Source of the DNA: Gammaproteobacteria bacterium
Lineage (GTDB): Bacteria > Pseudomonadota > Gammaproteobacteria > Pseudomonadales > Halieaceae
Assembly (NCBI GenBank): GCA_030427085.1
Contig: JAUHXH010000002.1
Coordinates: forward strand, 558,001 to 622,000
Direction of reading: 5' to 3'
DNA length: 64,000 bases
Shown: positions 54,745-63,362 of the stretch, in pieces
How positions within the stretch are numbered: the first letter of the stretch is position 1
How the letters are laid out: every line of letters begins with the position of its first letter
The notes under the pieces: generated by a model
Seen by the model: the letters and a program-made list of their open reading frames with translations, nothing else
Told to the model about the DNA's origin: nothing
Databases searched by the model: none
Program-made: the position numbers and the translations under genes

Positions 54745-55692
54745 ATGACTGTTCTGAAACCGCTGATCGAACAACGGGCCGATCCCTACATTCACAAACA
54801 CAGCGACGGCTACTACTACTTCACCGCCTCGGTGCCAGCCTATGACGGGATCGAACTGCGACGCGCGACCACCATTGAAGGCCTGGCCAGCGCGGCAACG
54901 GTAATGGTGTGGCGCAAACCGGATGAAGGCCCCTACAGCGACCTGATCTGGGCCCCTGAAATTCATTTCAATGAGGGCCGCTGGTACGTCTACTTCGCGG
55001 CGGCGCCCTCGCGTGAAATTAAGAATGACCTGTTTCAACACCGCATGTATGCCATTTCCTGCGGCGCGGACAATCCGCTCACCGGCGAGTGGCAGTTTGA
55101 CGGGCAGGTGGACAGCGGTATCGATACCTTCTGCCTCGACGCGACGACCTTCTACCACCAGGGCCAGCTCTACTACCTCTGGGCGCAAAAGGACAACGCC
55201 ATTCGCGGCAACTCCAACCTGTATATCGCGCCGATGAGCAGTCCCACCGAAGTAGCCAGTCAGCCGGTGTGTCTGACGGTGCCTGAGTTCGAGTGGGAAA
55301 TTCGAGGCTTTTGGGTCAACGAAGGCCCCGCCGTGGTGAAGCATGGAGGCCGAATCTTTATTACCTATTCCGCCAGTGCTACCGATGAAAACTACGCCAT
55401 GGGCCTGCTATGGGCAGATGAAGACGCGGACGTGTTGAACCCATCCAGCTGGCATAAATCCCCCGAGCCGGTGATGACCAGCAGTCCCGCTCACAATATC
55501 TTTGGCCCGGGCCACAACAGTTTTACCCGCTCGGAAGACGACGAAACCGTTATGCTGGTGTATCACGCACGCACCTATACCGAAATCGAGGGGGACCCGC
55601 TGTGGGACCCCAATCGCCATACCTTCGTGAAACCCCTGCGTTGGGATGACGAAGGCATGCCGGTGTTTGGCGACGCGGCGCTGTGGGAGTAG
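54745..55692 (+). CDS. GH43 arabinofuranosidase-like enzyme, cytoplasmic
   Basis: A 315-residue GH43 protein without a signal peptide. The catalytic set is readable: base Asp13 (RADPYIHKH), Asp132 (LDATTF), acid Glu193 (VNEGPAV), with His257 in GPGHNSF near the active site. Similar in layout to the exported proteins at 58117 and, partly, 63363. Being cytoplasmic and directly after the symporter, it probably removes L-arabinose from imported oligosaccharides. AGGTACACC precedes the ATG. Five bases separate its stop from the GH127 start. Confidence 0.9.
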   Translation: MTVLKPLIEQRADPYIHKHSDGYYYFTASVPAYDGIELRRATTIEGLASAATVMVWRKPDEGPYSDLIWAPEIHFNEGRWYVYFAAAPSREIKNDLFQHRMYAISCGADNPLTGEWQFDGQVDSGIDTFCLDATTFYHQGQLYYLWAQKDNAIRGNSNLYIAPMSSPTEVASQPVCLTVPEFEWEIRGFWVNEGPAVVKHGGRIFITYSASATDENYAMGLLWADEDADVLNPSSWHKSPEPVMTSSPAHNIFGPGHNSFTRSEDDETVMLVYHARTYTEIEGDPLWDPNRHTFVKPLRWDDEGMPVFGDAALWE

Positions 55693-55696
55693 CGCG

Positions 55697-58108
55697 GTGC
55701 GTGTTGCCTGCCTGGCATTAGCCCTGTTGCTGGGTGCCTGTGGAGAAAGTAATAAGGTTCCGGATCTGCCGGCGCCCACTTCGCAAAACACAGTAAGCGA
55801 AGGTCGCGTTACTACAGTTCCCATCGCGAACGTGCGTGTGCTGGATGGCCCCTTCTTCGAAGCTCAGCAGCGCAATCTCGACTATGTGCTGGCCATGGAT
55901 GTCGACCGCTTGCTGGCACCCTACCTGCACGAAGCAGGGCTGCCGACGAAAGCCGATAACTACGGTAACTGGGAATCAACGGGTCTGAATGGACACATCG
56001 GCGGGCACTACCTGTCGGCGTTGGCGCTAGCCACTGCTGCTACCGGCAATACTGAGGCGCAGCAGCGCTTGCAGTACATGCTCGATGAATTGCAGCGCGC
56101 CCAGCAAGCCAATGGCAACGGCTATCTGGGGGGTGTGCCGGGCAGTAAGGAACTTTGGCAGCAAGTTGGCGCCGGCGAAATCCGTGCCGATCTGTTCGCC
56201 CTCAATGAATCCTGGGTGCCCTGGTACAACCTGCACAAAATCTTCGCCGGATTGCGGGATGCCTGGCTGTATACCGGCAGTCCCCAGGCACGCGACATGC
56301 TGGTTGCCTTGTCCGACTGGGCGTTGCGCACGCTGTCTGCCCTGGATGAAACGCAGTTCCAAACCATGCTTCGCGCCGAACACGGCGGCATGAATGAAGT
56401 GCTGGCGGATGTGTACCAGATCACCGGTGATGATCGCTATCTCACACTGGCACGGCGCTTTTCTCATCGCGAACTACTGGCTCCGCTGCAGCAGGGCGAG
56501 GACCGACTGGACGGGCTGCACGCCAATACACAGATTCCCAAAGTAGTGGGCTTTGAGCGCGTGGCGCAAGTGAGTGGCGATGCGAGTTGGCACACTGCTG
56601 CGGATTATTTCTGGCACACAGTGGTGGGAGAACGCAGCGTCGCGATTGGCGGCAACAGCGTGCGGGAACATTTCCATGCCCGGGACGACTTCAGCTCGAT
56701 CCTGGAGCACGTAGAGGGCCCCGAGACCTGCAATACCTACAACATGCTGCGCCTCACGCGCCTGCTGTTTGAAGATGCACCGGCCGTGCCCTACGCGGAC
56801 TACTACGAGCGAGCGCTGTATAACCACATCTTGTCATCGCAGGATCCGGACTCCGGTGGCCTGGTGTATTTCACGCCGATCCGGCCACAGCATTATCGCG
56901 TTTACTCGCAGGTGGATACTTCCATGTGGTGCTGCGTGGGCTCTGGCATTGAAAACCACTTTCGCTACGGTGAGTTTATCTACGCCCGGGATGACGAGGG
57001 CATGTACGTTAATTTGTTCATTTCCTCACGTGTAAGCATCCCCGAGAAAGCGCTCGTGCTGCGACAGGACACGCAGTTTCCCGATCAATCTGAAACGCGG
57101 CTGGTGATAGAGCGCGGCAACCCGGGCAAGTTGAATATTCGTTACCCGCAGTGGGTGGCAGCCGGGGCCCTGCAAGTGCATATCAATGGCGAGTTGCAAT
57201 CGCTGTCGGCACAGCCGGGAGAATACTTCACCCTGCAGCGGGATTGGCAGGCGGGGGATGAGGTGCGCATTGCACTGCCCATGCAGGTGCATTCCGAATC
57301 CCTGCCTGACGGCTCTGACTACTACGCCCTGCTGTACGGCCCCATCGTGTTGTCGTCAAAAGTGTCGCCACTCGCTGGGGAGTCACTGCCATTTCTGGCC
57401 GACGATAGCCGCATGGGGCACATTGCCGCCGGCCCGACCTGTCCGATCAGTTCTGCCCCCATGCTGGTGTCAGCCACACCCGAATTTGCTGCGCACGTAC
57501 GGCGGGTAGACGGTGAAGCACTGCGTTTTCGTTTCGACGGTCTGCTAGAGCCGGCCAGGTTTCAAAACCTCGAATTGATACCCTTCTATCGCCTGCACCA
57601 TTCACGCTACATGCTTTACTGGCCTTACAGTACGCCGGAAGGCTTGGCGGAAAAGCGTCAGGCGGAGGCTAATGCAGACAGCGAACGGGAACGGGAACTG
57701 GCCCTGACCATCGATAGCGTTGCCCCCGGTGAACAGCAGCCGGAAGTGGAGCACGACTATGCCGGCAGCGGTTCAGAGGCGGGTGTGAACTTTGGTCGCC
57801 ACTGGCGACATGCCAGTGACTGGTTCGGCTATCGCCTGTCCGACCCGGAAGCGGAAGCAACCGTGTTGCGCATCACTTACTGGGGTGCCGATAGCGGGCG
57901 CCGTTTCCGTATTGAACTGCAGGACGAGTTGTTAGCCGAGGTGGAATTGCGCGGCGAGCATGGCCCCGAGTTCGTCACAGTGGACTACCCCTTACCTGAA
58001 AACCTGCCGCGAAGTGAGGATGGCAGTTTGGCGCTGCGCTTCGTGGCCGGGCCCGATTCCATTGCCGGTGGCATCTACGGCGTGCGCCTGCTGCGCGCGC
58101 CGCAGTAA
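55697..58108 (+). CDS. GH127 beta-L-arabinofuranosidase-family lipoprotein
   Basis: An 803-residue enzyme of the former DUF1680 group. GTG start at 55697 gives a lipoprotein signal, MRVACLALALLLGAC, with Cys15. The zinc site of GH127 (Glu-x-Cys and a Cys-Cys pair) is present as Glu343/Cys345 in PETCNTYNML and Cys412-Cys413 in MWCCVGSGIE; Glu324 in REHF is a possible acid/base. An alpha/alpha barrel fills about 60-430 and beta modules the rest. GH127 enzymes remove beta-L-arabinofuranose from plant glycoproteins and pectic side chains. Overlap with the previous gene, seen in a longer frame from 55646, is avoided by this start. Confidence 0.9.
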   Translation: MRVACLALALLLGACGESNKVPDLPAPTSQNTVSEGRVTTVPIANVRVLDGPFFEAQQRNLDYVLAMDVDRLLAPYLHEAGLPTKADNYGNWESTGLNGHIGGHYLSALALATAATGNTEAQQRLQYMLDELQRAQQANGNGYLGGVPGSKELWQQVGAGEIRADLFALNESWVPWYNLHKIFAGLRDAWLYTGSPQARDMLVALSDWALRTLSALDETQFQTMLRAEHGGMNEVLADVYQITGDDRYLTLARRFSHRELLAPLQQGEDRLDGLHANTQIPKVVGFERVAQVSGDASWHTAADYFWHTVVGERSVAIGGNSVREHFHARDDFSSILEHVEGPETCNTYNMLRLTRLLFEDAPAVPYADYYERALYNHILSSQDPDSGGLVYFTPIRPQHYRVYSQVDTSMWCCVGSGIENHFRYGEFIYARDDEGMYVNLFISSRVSIPEKALVLRQDTQFPDQSETRLVIERGNPGKLNIRYPQWVAAGALQVHINGELQSLSAQPGEYFTLQRDWQAGDEVRIALPMQVHSESLPDGSDYYALLYGPIVLSSKVSPLAGESLPFLADDSRMGHIAAGPTCPISSAPMLVSATPEFAAHVRRVDGEALRFRFDGLLEPARFQNLELIPFYRLHHSRYMLYWPYSTPEGLAEKRQAEANADSERERELALTIDSVAPGEQQPEVEHDYAGSGSEAGVNFGRHWRHASDWFGYRLSDPEAEATVLRITYWGADSGRRFRIELQDELLAEVELRGEHGPEFVTVDYPLPENLPRSEDGSLALRFVAGPDSIAGGIYGVRLLRAPQ

Positions 58109-58116
58109 GTTCAGAC

Positions 58117-59133
58117 TTAATCCGCCTCCTCGGGCCGCAGGTCGGGGAAGCCGTTCTCGTCCCAGTGGAGCACCCGTGCCCGTGTGTGGCGGTTGGGATC
58201 GGTGAGTGGCGTGCCCTGCAGATCGCGGTAGTCCCGCGCGTGATAAATCATCAGCGGCGTCTCGCCATCCTCCGCCATTACGAAACTGTTGTGGCCGGGG
58301 CCGAAGCGTTGTAGATCGGCGTTTGTACTGAAGATGGGTTCAGGGCTTTTGTGCCAGCTGGCCGGGTCCAGCAGGTCGGCATTCTTGTCCGCCCACAGCA
58401 GGCCCATGGCATAGCGGTGGTCGGTGGCGCTGGCGGAATAGAACAGGAATATGCGGTCACCGTGGGCAATAAAGGCGGCGCCCTCATTCACCTTGTAGCC
58501 CAGGCGCTCCCAATCCAGCAGGGGCTCAGACAGTAAGCCCACGCGCTCGCCAATCGTGGTGGGGGTTTCCAGTTCCGCTATCCACAATGCAGAGTTGTAG
58601 GAACGATCCGCATCCATCTGCGCCCACACGGTGTAGTGTTTGCCCTGATGTTCGAAGTGGGTGGCGTCCAGGGAGAAGCTGTCTAGATGGGAATGAACTC
58701 GCCCCGCCTCCTGCCACTTACCCTTGGCCGGATCGTCGTGGGTGTTGGACAGGGCATACATGCGAATATTGAAAGCCTTGTCCTGCTCGCCAGCGGCGAA
58801 GTAGATGTACCACACGCCGTCGATGCGGTGCAGCTCGGGCGCCCAGATATTGGCACTCATCGGGCCTGAAGCCTTTTTGCGCCATAGCACCTTGGGTTCC
58901 GCCAGTTTCAGGTCGTTGAGCCGGCAGGCCTGTCGCAGCTCGATGCGGTCGAACTCCGGGGCGGTGGCGATGAAGCTGTAGCAGCCGGTGTCGTCGTGGC
59001 GCACGATCCAGGGGTCTGCTCGCTGCAGAACCAGCGGGTTGTCCAGCAATGGCTCTGCCGCGTATCCGGCGGTAAAGGGAAAAGCAATAGCGGCGAAGGC
59101 CAGTAGTTGGCGCAGCGTTGGCGACCGATTCAT
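58117..59133 (-). CDS. GH43 glycosidase, exported
   Basis: A 338-residue GH43 enzyme with a signal peptide (residues 1-25, ending TAGYAAE). Base Asp40 (QRADPWIV), Asp156 (LDATHF), acid Glu217 (VNEGAAF) and GPGHNSF form the active site. It closely parallels the cytoplasmic enzyme at 54745 (shared YSASATD-YAMGLLWAD and SWHKSPEP), so one ancestral enzyme now works on both sides of the membrane. The ATG at 59133 follows AAGGGGC; a longer frame goes to 59160. Converges with the GH127 gene and is divergent from the endo-arabinanase-like gene at 59232. Confidence 0.9.
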   Translation of the reverse strand: MNRSPTLRQLLAFAAIAFPFTAGYAAEPLLDNPLVLQRADPWIVRHDDTGCYSFIATAPEFDRIELRQACRLNDLKLAEPKVLWRKKASGPMSANIWAPELHRIDGVWYIYFAAGEQDKAFNIRMYALSNTHDDPAKGKWQEAGRVHSHLDSFSLDATHFEHQGKHYTVWAQMDADRSYNSALWIAELETPTTIGERVGLLSEPLLDWERLGYKVNEGAAFIAHGDRIFLFYSASATDHRYAMGLLWADKNADLLDPASWHKSPEPIFSTNADLQRFGPGHNSFVMAEDGETPLMIYHARDYRDLQGTPLTDPNRHTRARVLHWDENGFPDLRPEEAD

Positions 59134-59173
59134 GGGGTAGCCCCTTGTTGACTGGTCCAAGTACAGTATATGA

Positions 59174-59186
59174 TATTATAATACAA
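59174..59186. promoter_or_regulatory. AT-rich operator candidate between two GH43 genes
   Basis: TATTATAATA (59174-59183) is a perfect palindrome and ATAATACAA (59178-59186) repeats the element found at 52448. It lies in the 98-base divergent space between two exported GH43 genes, so one site could serve both. Confidence 0.45.
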
Positions 59187-59231
59187 ATAAAGTTCAGGCC
59201 GACCCTGTCGGTGGTTGAAGGAAGGTATGCG

Positions 59232-60269
59232 ATGAAACACTGGGCTGCGCTGGCAGTTTTCATGGTGCTGGTATTCAGCGGTTCAAACACCAGTTTCGCC
59301 TCACAGGTGGAAGTTCACGACCCGGTGATGGCCAAGGAGGGCGAGTACTACTACGTGTTCAGCACCGGCCCCGGCATCACCATCTATCAATCGAAGGATC
59401 TCGAAAATTGGCAATGGGTGGGCCGCGTATTCGACGGCGAGCCGGATTGGGCTAAATCGGCGGTGCCAGGCTTTGGCGGCCACCTCTGGGCGCCGGACAT
59501 CTTTGAGCACAACGGCCGTTTCTTCCTCTATTACTCCGTCTCCGCCTTCGGCAAAAACACCTCGGCGATTGGCGTGGCTATGAATGAAACCCTCGACCCG
59601 AGCAGTCCCAATTACCGCTGGGTGGACAAAGGCATGGTGTTGCAGTCTGTACCCCATCGCGATCACTGGAACGCCATCGATGCGGGCCTGGTGGAGGATG
59701 ACCAAGGTCGTGTGTGGATGAGCTTTGGGTCCTTCTGGGAAGGGCTGAAGATGGTGTTGCTGGACGACTCTCTCACCCGCGTTGCCGAACCCCAGCAGTG
59801 GCACAGCCTGGCACGGCGCCCGGCGGATAACCTGTCAGACCCGGCTGAAGCGGGGGATGCCGCTATCGAGGCCCCGTTTATCTATCGCACAGGGTCCTGG
59901 TATTACCTTTTCGTGTCCTTCGACAAGTGCTGTCGCGGTATGGATAGCGACTACAAGGTGATGGTGGGCCGCGCCAAAAACGTGGAAGGCCCATATCTGG
60001 ATCGCGATGGGGTGTCGCTGCTGGATGGCGGAGGGTCGCTGGTGATCGCAGGCAATGAGCGCTGGGTAGCCTTGGGGCACAACGCGGCCTACACCTTCGA
60101 CGAAAAAGACTGGCTGGTACTGCACGCTTACGAAACAGCCGATGGTGCGAAGCAAAAACTGCGCATCCTGCCGATTGAATGGCAGGACGGCTGGCCGGTG
60201 GTGGATCCCGCCGGCCTCGACACCTTAACGACAAAACTGGATGGCGCAGGGCCGCCGGAAAATAAATAA
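59232..60269 (+). CDS. GH43 endo-arabinanase-like enzyme, exported
   Basis: A 345-residue GH43 protein with a signal peptide (MKHWAALAVFMVLVFSGSNT, cleavage near SFAS). The pattern is that of arabinan endo-1,5-alpha-L-arabinanases: base Asp30 in VHDPVM, GHLWAPDI, Asp150 in WNAIDAGL, acid Glu213 in AIEAPFI, CCRG in the substrate groove and His283 in LGHN. It would cut the linear arabinan backbone outside the cytoplasm. ATG at 59232 follows GGAAGGTATGCG; the frame is open further upstream across the promoter. The next GH43 gene follows after 11 bases, so they form an operon. Confidence 0.92.
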   Translation: MKHWAALAVFMVLVFSGSNTSFASQVEVHDPVMAKEGEYYYVFSTGPGITIYQSKDLENWQWVGRVFDGEPDWAKSAVPGFGGHLWAPDIFEHNGRFFLYYSVSAFGKNTSAIGVAMNETLDPSSPNYRWVDKGMVLQSVPHRDHWNAIDAGLVEDDQGRVWMSFGSFWEGLKMVLLDDSLTRVAEPQQWHSLARRPADNLSDPAEAGDAAIEAPFIYRTGSWYYLFVSFDKCCRGMDSDYKVMVGRAKNVEGPYLDRDGVSLLDGGGSLVIAGNERWVALGHNAAYTFDEKDWLVLHAYETADGAKQKLRILPIEWQDGWPVVDPAGLDTLTTKLDGAGPPENK

Positions 60270-60280
60270 GGAGAAATACG

Positions 60281-61234
60281 ATGCGTAAAACACTGGCCCT
60301 GATAGGCCTTAACGCAATGCTGGGTCTGAGCCCGGCTGTGGCAGACAACCCAATTTTCGAGCACGTCTTTACAGCCGACCCCGCCGCGCTGGTAGACGGG
60401 GATACGGTGTGGCTGTACACCGGCCACGATGAAGCGCCCAACAACGATGTTTTTTTTGAGATGCACGACTGGCTGGCCTTCTCGTCCAAAGACATGAAAA
60501 CCTGGCAGGAACACGGCCCGATCATGAAGGCGGTGGACTTCGAGTGGGCCACCGGCCACGCTTGGGCTTCCCACATGGTGAAGAAAGACGATAAATACTG
60601 GTTCTACACCACCGTGCGCCATGACGACACCCACCCCGGCTTCGCGGTTGGTGTGGCGGTGTCAGATTCGCCCACCGGCCCCTTCAAGGATGCGCGCGGC
60701 TCTGCGCTGGTTACCAATGAGATGACCACCCACACGCCCAACGACTGGGACGACATCGATCCGGCTATTTACATCGAAGACAACGGCGACACCTACATGT
60801 TCTTCGGCAACCTCGCACCCAAATATGTGAAGCTGAAAGACAACATGATTGAGCTGGATGGCGAGATCAAACTGATCGACATCCCGCATTTCACCGAAGC
60901 GGCCTGGGTGCATAAGAAAGGCGACACCTACTACCTGTCCTACGCCTGCTTTTTCCCGGAGAAAATCTGTTACGCCAGCAGCGACAGCATCCACGGACCC
61001 TGGGAATACGGCGGTATCCTGAACGAGATTGCCGGCAACACCGAAACCAATCACCAGTCCATCATTGAATTCAAAGGGCAGTCTTACTTTATCTACCACA
61101 CCGGTGGTGTGCCCCCGCAAGGCGACCAACCCAGCGGCGGGCGCTTTCGTCGTTCCGTGGCCGTTGATCCGCTGTACTACAACGAAGACGGCAGTTTGAA
61201 GCGGGTGATTATGACGACGGAAGGGATTGAGTAA
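60281..61234 (+). CDS. GH43 glycosidase, exported
   Basis: A 317-residue GH43 enzyme with a signal peptide (cleaved near PAVADN). Base Asp33 (TADPAALV), Asp160 (DDIDPAIYI), acid Glu206 (FTEAAWV) and NHQS are the active-site pieces. The TGHDEAP and GPWEYGGIL blocks are those of the xylan/arabinan-side-chain group of GH43, different from the two enzymes of the 54745 type. AAGGAGA precedes the ATG, 11 bases after the endo-arabinanase-like gene. Probably removes arabinose side chains or acts on xylo-/arabino-oligosaccharides. Followed by a strong terminator. Confidence 0.9.
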   Translation: MRKTLALIGLNAMLGLSPAVADNPIFEHVFTADPAALVDGDTVWLYTGHDEAPNNDVFFEMHDWLAFSSKDMKTWQEHGPIMKAVDFEWATGHAWASHMVKKDDKYWFYTTVRHDDTHPGFAVGVAVSDSPTGPFKDARGSALVTNEMTTHTPNDWDDIDPAIYIEDNGDTYMFFGNLAPKYVKLKDNMIELDGEIKLIDIPHFTEAAWVHKKGDTYYLSYACFFPEKICYASSDSIHGPWEYGGILNEIAGNTETNHQSIIEFKGQSYFIYHTGGVPPQGDQPSGGRFRRSVAVDPLYYNEDGSLKRVIMTTEGIE

Positions 61235-61282
61235 GTGTCGGGTGCTGGCGGCGGATAGCTGTTCAATCTTTTCAACAGAAAT

Positions 61283-61309
61283 GGCCGCTACTCTAGCGGC
61301 CGTTTTTTT
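61283..61309 (+). terminator. Rho-independent terminator after the GH43 pair
   Basis: GGCCGCTA (61283-61290), loop CTC, TAGCGGCC (61294-61301), G, then seven T. It is 48 bases after the GH43 stop. Confidence 0.9.
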
Positions 61310-61563
61310 GGGTATCCAAATCGTTTGCTCTGAAAGGAATACATACAAACTGATTAAATAATGATCGCTGATAGGGGTGTAGAACCTGGAGGCACGATCT
61401 ACAGCTTTCGTCTGCAAGCTGGCATTTTGGATGTTCGAGTTGATCTAACCGAGAGCGCTTGGCTACACTCCTAGCCCAGTGCGGCTAAACACGAACAGAA
61501 CAGCCCACTCCCATTTTTTTCACCACATCCAGAAGCTACAAAGCCTTTTATCAGGAGAGCAGC
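61310..61563 (+). other. Intergenic region before the amidohydrolase gene
   Basis: Together with the terminator this is a 329-base stretch without a gene. It is richer in A and T than its surroundings. I see only a CAGGAGAGCAGC ribosome site before the ATG at 61564; no convincing promoter pair, repeat or RNA structure was found. The ATAATACAA element of the arabinan promoters is absent, so the following gene may not belong to that regulon. Confidence 0.5.
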
Positions 61564-62904
61564 ATGAAAACGCTTGGTACCTTGGTCGCGACGCTGGTTT
61601 TCTGTGTCGGTTTCGCGTTCCCTGCACTGGCAGAAGGCGATGTGACGCCCTCTCAGGTATTGATTACCAACGCGAAGGTATTTGACGGGCACAGTGACCA
61701 ACTGACTGACCCAGTGAGCGTTCTGGTTGAGGGTAACAAAATCAAGCGGATTGCAGCCTCTATTGAAGCGCCCGCGTCAGCTACCGTTATTGATGCGGGC
61801 GGTCGGGTCATGTTACCGGGCTTCATCGATTCACATTCGCACCTGATGTTCCAGCTCTCATTTGGGGAGGCGTTCAGCTCCGACCAGTTTTACTGGGCCT
61901 ATGTATCGACCCAGGCGGCAAAGCTATACCTGGATAGCGGCTTCACGACCGTTCGCGAAGTTGCCGGAAACTCCTTCTCGCTCAAGAAAGCGATAGACAG
62001 AGGAATTGTGGCAGGGCCTCGTATTTATCCTTCTGGCCCAATGATCTCGCAAACCTCCGGCCATTCGGATCATCGTACCGATGCCCAGATATCGGCCATG
62101 ATCGGCAAAGAGCCATCAATCCCAATGAAATACGACATGGCACAGCTTGCTGACGGCAGGCCAGAAGTCCTCAAGGCAGTGCGGGAAGCTCTGAGAAGAG
62201 GTGCCTCCCAGATCAAAATCGCAGTGGGTGGTGGAACCGGTTCATACGCCGACCCATTGGATACCACGCAGTACACAGATGATGAAATACGTGCGGCGGT
62301 TGAAGCTGCGGCCGATTGGAATACCTATGTCACCGCTCACGCCTACAATCCAGATGGTATTCGGCGCGCGGTGGAGAACGGTGTTCAATGTATCGAACAC
62401 GGAAACCTGATTGATGAACCCACCCTCAAGCTCATGAAGAAAAAGGGAACCTGGCTTTCCCCGCAGGTTATCGTCTACACCTATCACCCGCTCGGGTATA
62501 CCGATGACCAGAAGGCGAAACACGATCAGGCCTTTGCCGGCATCGACAACCTGTTCAAGACGGCTAAGAAAATCGGATTCGACAAAATCGCTTTCGGCTC
62601 GGACATCATTACAGATCTGGACATGCTGAAAAGAATCAATGAGGAGTTTGTACATCGATCCCAATGGTTTACTCCGGTAGAGATCCTTCGTCAGGCAACC
62701 TCGAAATCAGGAGAACTTATGGCACTGTCCGGCCCCAGAAACCCCTATCCCGGGAAGTTGGGTGTCATCGAAGAGGGCGCCTACGCTGATCTGCTGCTTG
62801 TAGAGGGCAATCCGCTCGAAGATATCTCGATCCTGACCAAGCCGGAGGAAAATCTCGTGCTGGTCATGAAAGACGGGGATGTTTACAAGAACAGCATCGA
62901 GTAG
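61564..62904 (+). CDS. Exported amidohydrolase (imidazolonepropionase/prolidase-like)
   Basis: A 446-residue metal-dependent amidohydrolase with a signal peptide (MKTLGTLVATLVFCVGFAFP, cleavage after ALA). The metal site is visible: HxH in IDSHSHLMF, Lys in QIKIAVGGG, His in TAHAYNPDG, His in IEHGNLID and Asp in AFGSDIIT. The C-terminal KLGVIEEGAYADLLLVEGNPL block is typical of the imidazolonepropionase-like and Xaa-Pro dipeptidase-like group. It would hydrolyse a cyclic amide or dipeptide outside the cytoplasm. Base composition is more AT-rich than the GH43 genes on both sides, so it may be an insertion into the locus. No sugar link is apparent. Confidence 0.87.
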   Translation: MKTLGTLVATLVFCVGFAFPALAEGDVTPSQVLITNAKVFDGHSDQLTDPVSVLVEGNKIKRIAASIEAPASATVIDAGGRVMLPGFIDSHSHLMFQLSFGEAFSSDQFYWAYVSTQAAKLYLDSGFTTVREVAGNSFSLKKAIDRGIVAGPRIYPSGPMISQTSGHSDHRTDAQISAMIGKEPSIPMKYDMAQLADGRPEVLKAVREALRRGASQIKIAVGGGTGSYADPLDTTQYTDDEIRAAVEAAADWNTYVTAHAYNPDGIRRAVENGVQCIEHGNLIDEPTLKLMKKKGTWLSPQVIVYTYHPLGYTDDQKAKHDQAFAGIDNLFKTAKKIGFDKIAFGSDIITDLDMLKRINEEFVHRSQWFTPVEILRQATSKSGELMALSGPRNPYPGKLGVIEEGAYADLLLVEGNPLEDISILTKPEENLVLVMKDGDVYKNSIE

Positions 62905-62918
62905 CACTCAGACGGTAA

Positions 62919-63317
62919 ATGCCCATGAAGCCGGTTCCCTTGCACAAATTGTTGATCGCGCAGATGTTTTACGGTTTCGCGGGAATTATGTACAACGTCG
63001 GTAGCCTGCTCGACCAACGAGCAGGCCAGCAGTCTTGGGCTTCAACCGACGCCGTGGTCGGCGTGGCCGGGATAGCGCTGTACTGCCTGTTCCTCAGTGC
63101 CGGTCTGATGAACAATAAGACCTTGTATCGCGTTCTGATGGCGGCCTCGGTTATCTTGCTTGGCTATGGGGGCGTGCTTGCCCACGTGCTGAATGTCGGG
63201 CATCTGGATTTATACCAGTCCGTGTGGACTTGGGCCTTGGCTATCGCTATCAACACCTTCGGATTGTTGTTAAATTTGATTGCGGCATTCGGCCGGTATG
63301 CACCTACGCAGCGATGA
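62919..63317 (+). CDS. Small four-helix membrane protein, unknown function
   Basis: A 132-residue protein with four hydrophobic segments (around residues 10-30, 43-64, 68-90 and 100-122). No motif was recognised. The first ATG at 62919 is used; ATG at 62925 is an alternative, and neither has a strong ribosome site. It starts 15 bases after the amidohydrolase stop and probably shares its transcript. A proline or oxidoreductase partner is not visible nearby. Not identified beyond being an inner-membrane protein. Confidence 0.65.
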   Translation: MPMKPVPLHKLLIAQMFYGFAGIMYNVGSLLDQRAGQQSWASTDAVVGVAGIALYCLFLSAGLMNNKTLYRVLMAASVILLGYGGVLAHVLNVGHLDLYQSVWTWALAIAINTFGLLLNLIAAFGRYAPTQR

Positions 63318-63325
63318 GGACGTCG

Positions 63326-63347
63326 GGGCCCGGTTTTAGCCGGGCCC
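63326..63347. terminator. GC-rich hairpin between convergent genes
   Basis: GGGCCCGG (63326-63333) and CCGGGCCC (63340-63347) pair around TTTTAG. No T-run follows on either strand, so it is only a possible bidirectional terminator for the membrane-protein gene and the GH43 gene. Confidence 0.4.
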
Positions 63348-63362
63348 GCGATGTCAGAGCAC

